Source: Acidobacteriota bacterium
Lineage (GTDB): Bacteria; Acidobacteriota; UBA6911; RPQK01; JADFOI01
Direction: 5' to 3'
NCBI GenBank assembly: GCA_022545645.1
Contig: JACZQQ010000100.1
Span: 1-8,880, forward strand
DNA length: 8,880 nucleotides
In this document: positions 8,101-8,880 of the stretch, one piece after another
Numbering within the stretch: the first letter of the stretch is position 1
Layout: every line of letters begins with the position of its first letter
Translations under genes and position numbers: made by a program
Notes under the pieces: model-generated
Databases searched by the model: none
What the model was told of the DNA's origin: nothing
Seen by the model: only the letters and a program-made list of their open reading frames with translations

Positions 8101-8733
8101 GACAATTTCGGTCCCATCAATATGGCGGCCTTACAGGAGTACCAGGAAATCGAAGAACGCCACAATTTTCTCGAATCACAGCGTCAAGATATCGAAGGGT
8201 CCATTGCCGACACGACACGGGCCATTCGGGAAATTAACCGTCGCAGCAGTGAAAAGTTTCGCGACGCCTTTGAAGCAATCAATCGCCACTTCAACGAGAT
8301 CTTTCAGAAGCTCTTTGGAGGTGGGGAGTGTGGAATGCGGCTCCTGGATGAAGAGGACCTTTTGGAGAGCGGTGTGGATATCTACGCCCAACCTCCCGGG
8401 AAAAAGCTTCAAAACGTCAGGCTTCTTTCCGGTGGAGAGGAAGCACTCACCGTCTTTGCCCTTCTGATGGGTATTTTCACTTACCGGCCCAGCCGTTTTT
8501 GTGTTCTCGATGAGGTCGACGCACCTCTTGACGATGCCAATGTCACCCGCTTCACCAACCTGATCCAAGAAATGAGTGAGCAGACACAGTTCATTGTCAT
8601 CACTCACAACAAACACACGATGCAGACGGCCAACACCCTTTACGGAATCACCATGGAGGAAGCGGGCGTTTCTCAGGTGGTGTCCGTGAAATTCCCTGGA
8701 CAGGAGAATGGGGACTCTGAGAGAAAACCCTAA
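5113..8733 (+). CDS. smc: Chromosome partition protein SMC
   Basis: 1206 residues, the usual length of bacterial SMC. This ATPase forms the ring-shaped condensin that organises and segregates the chromosome, normally with ScpA and ScpB. Order: N-terminal head with LEITGFKSFADKT and Walker A GPNGCGKS (32-39); Q-loop with SYALIAQGKI (Gln150); a first long coiled coil (about 165-510); hinge (about 515-680); a second coiled coil (about 690-1040); C-terminal head with signature LSGGEEAL (from 1105), Walker B FCVLDEVDAPLDD (Asp1133, Glu1134) and the switch His1165 in VITHNK. All ATPase motifs are intact. The start chosen is ATG at 5113: MLRLDQLEITGFKSF matches the family start, and GGAAG lies 5 bases upstream. 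The in-frame TTG at 5098 would add five unlike residues. The hinge glycine motif is altered: its final Gly-Gly is Ala-Ser at 678-679. No scpA, scpB or ftsY is visible beside it. Confidence 0.97.
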   Translation: MLRLDQLEITGFKSFADKTSVRFEEGISGIVGPNGCGKSNLADAIAWVLGSGTALSLRGEKMDDVIFSGTRKRRPSGVVEATLTFSRTDSEPIVLKETEFSGEVLEISRKLYRSGESVYSVNQRRCRLKDIHSVLEEAGLGFASYALIAQGKIGWFLRAKPVERRAVIEEAARITGYKSRRRSAELKLELAQQNLLRVNDIVGEIERRLRSLKRQAATARRYQKVKEEFRQVQRQKFVIEAHQLKVRLEVLERELEQLKTSEVDVGKELAQGEKVHHQTLEQRDQLEAELAQLRQSLSETRLEVDRTENSIRYHREQIEASRKTLDMNAAEQQAIAQSLEQVGEELMRFQSEYSDLEKEEKQIEAAIQEQTERVARHENEVGEAESRAAELQTGLLQLSAETASLNNLKGQLEQRLKAAHANRERLERERARHSLKLEESSTCFAETQVNLEKKRSEATLLSQQLDDQRSRKTELESQLEEIREEATETQRQLIAQEERLHSLQELQLSHAQYSEGVQKILRHLNSTDRIKTDGTLADFIETKPEYERLVEEFLDEELEYILVDSLEEAVLGVSELRTLKSGRCTFLTLSSSNGFQKSTGHTPVVGSVSRNGVHGTLADLLQMKPEVKNAFTRTLPQRAEAIVVSDLESAFQLAPHYPERTFITLAGESLTPRGLLSASTAQAKKLGLLSLKRQKRELEERILTVQAKLSALREQEEKKQVQLQAALENFTNREESLRQLEKEMIGLTHQEEQWEGEKQLQIDALEVLTDELTQLHLEQEQQAGKVQEVEQQFIEKQASQAEDEKMLSQIQESLQQLRVEFGRIREQLHSVSSDGKVLDERRLALDRTVERIQEQRKGLEARKEATQATRTQTEERSEKMTANLETLATDFSSHQETVEQLTASLDEREKEYSRWKENYPKSEKQLVDLRERKEELQEERAQVDVDLARVETQLQNINQQCMERLQISLDEAAVGIDPDEVPAEVVQQYNDLKQRLDNFGPINMAALQEYQEIEERHNFLESQRQDIEGSIADTTRAIREINRRSSEKFRDAFEAINRHFNEIFQKLFGGGECGMRLLDEEDLLESGVDIYAQPPGKKLQNVRLLSGGEEALTVFALLMGIFTYRPSRFCVLDEVDAPLDDANVTRFTNLIQEMSEQTQFIVITHNKHTMQTANTLYGITMEEAGVSQVVSVKFPGQENGDSERKP

Positions 8734-8737
8734 ATCA

Positions 8738-8755
8738 CAGCCGGCAAACCGGCTG
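8738..8755 (+). terminator. GC-rich hairpin just after smc, possible terminator lacking a U-tract
   Basis: CAGCCGG (8738-8744), loop CAAA, and CCGGCTG (8749-8755) form a perfect 7-bp stem starting five bases after the smc stop. The following bases are AAATTCC, not a T run, so it is not a classic intrinsic terminator for smc. Its position suggests termination or protection of the mRNA 3' end. It may instead be the edge of the neighbouring repeat. Confidence 0.4.
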
Positions 8756-8880
8756 AAATTCCAAATCTTAAATCCCAAATCTCAAACAAATTCCAAGCAC
8801 TAAATCACAAACCCTTTCGGTTTAAAACAGTCCGGGAACCCACACTCAGAGGTTTTGAACTTGTAATTTAGGATTTGGTG
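8756..8880. repeat. AT-rich fold-back repeat built of degenerate AAATYCC heptamers (may run past window end)
   Basis: From 8756 the sequence steps in 7-base units: AAATTCC, AAATCTT, AAATCCC, AAATCTC, then AAAC, then AAATTCC, AAGCACT, AAATCAC, AAACCCT (to 8815). A small hairpin, AAACC/GGTTT, sits at 8809-8823. The far end, 8861-8878, is an inverted copy of 8761-8778 (15 of 18 positions), so the block of about 120 bp can fold back. No coding frame fits. It is probably an interspersed palindromic repeat; whether the right end is complete cannot be seen. Confidence 0.6.

Noticed and set aside
8756..8823. CRISPR-like array
   Set aside because: The units are 7 bases long, contiguous and degenerate, without spacers, and no cas genes are present.
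1..8880. tRNA, rRNA or riboswitch genes
   Set aside because: No cloverleaf, rRNA core sequence or known riboswitch pattern was recognised in any of the gaps.

Overview
The window looks like a chromosomal segment of a non-sporulating, Gram-negative-type bacterium, most plausibly an acidobacterium. That call rests on remembered family resemblance, not a search. The clues are an SpoIVB/S55-type secreted protein followed by a secreted beta-propeller/Fn3 protein, an anti-sigma-like protein with a periplasmic domain, and a stand-alone smc with an acidobacterial-looking Q-loop. Confidence in the phylum is about 0.6.

Layout from left to right. (1) Positions 2-562, plus strand: the 3' part of a single-pass membrane protein, probably an anti-sigma factor whose zinc-finger part lies upstream of the window. 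(2) Positions 563-869: a gap of about 300 bp between two converging genes. It is almost filled by a GC-rich element with 32-bp imperfect terminal inverted repeats, resembling a MITE or large palindromic repeat. The outer end of its right arm overlaps the first base of the neighbouring stop codon. (3) Positions 870-4896, minus strand: a two-gene unit of an S55 (SpoIVB-like) exported protein followed, 28 bp later, by an exported seven-bladed propeller protein with C-terminal Fn3/Ig-like domains. A good sigma-70 promoter (TTGACC-18-TATACT) precedes it, with a perfect 12-bp palindrome in its spacer. (4) Positions 4897-5112: the divergent control region shared with (5). (5) Positions 5113-8733, plus strand: a full-length smc. 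(6) Positions 8734-8880: a short GC hairpin just after the smc stop, then a degenerate 7-bp-periodic AAATYCC-type repeat that folds back on itself and runs to the window edge.

How the genes relate: SMC is housekeeping (chromosome organisation and segregation) and shares only a divergent control region with the S55 operon. The S55 protein and the propeller protein both carry signal peptides and are probably co-transcribed, so they may act together in the envelope. The anti-sigma-like gene converges on that operon, so a functional link is possible but not shown.

The least ordinary points are the reversed order of the Ser and His motifs in the S55 protein, the Ala-Ser replacing the terminal Gly-Gly of the SMC hinge motif, and the two intergenic repeats.
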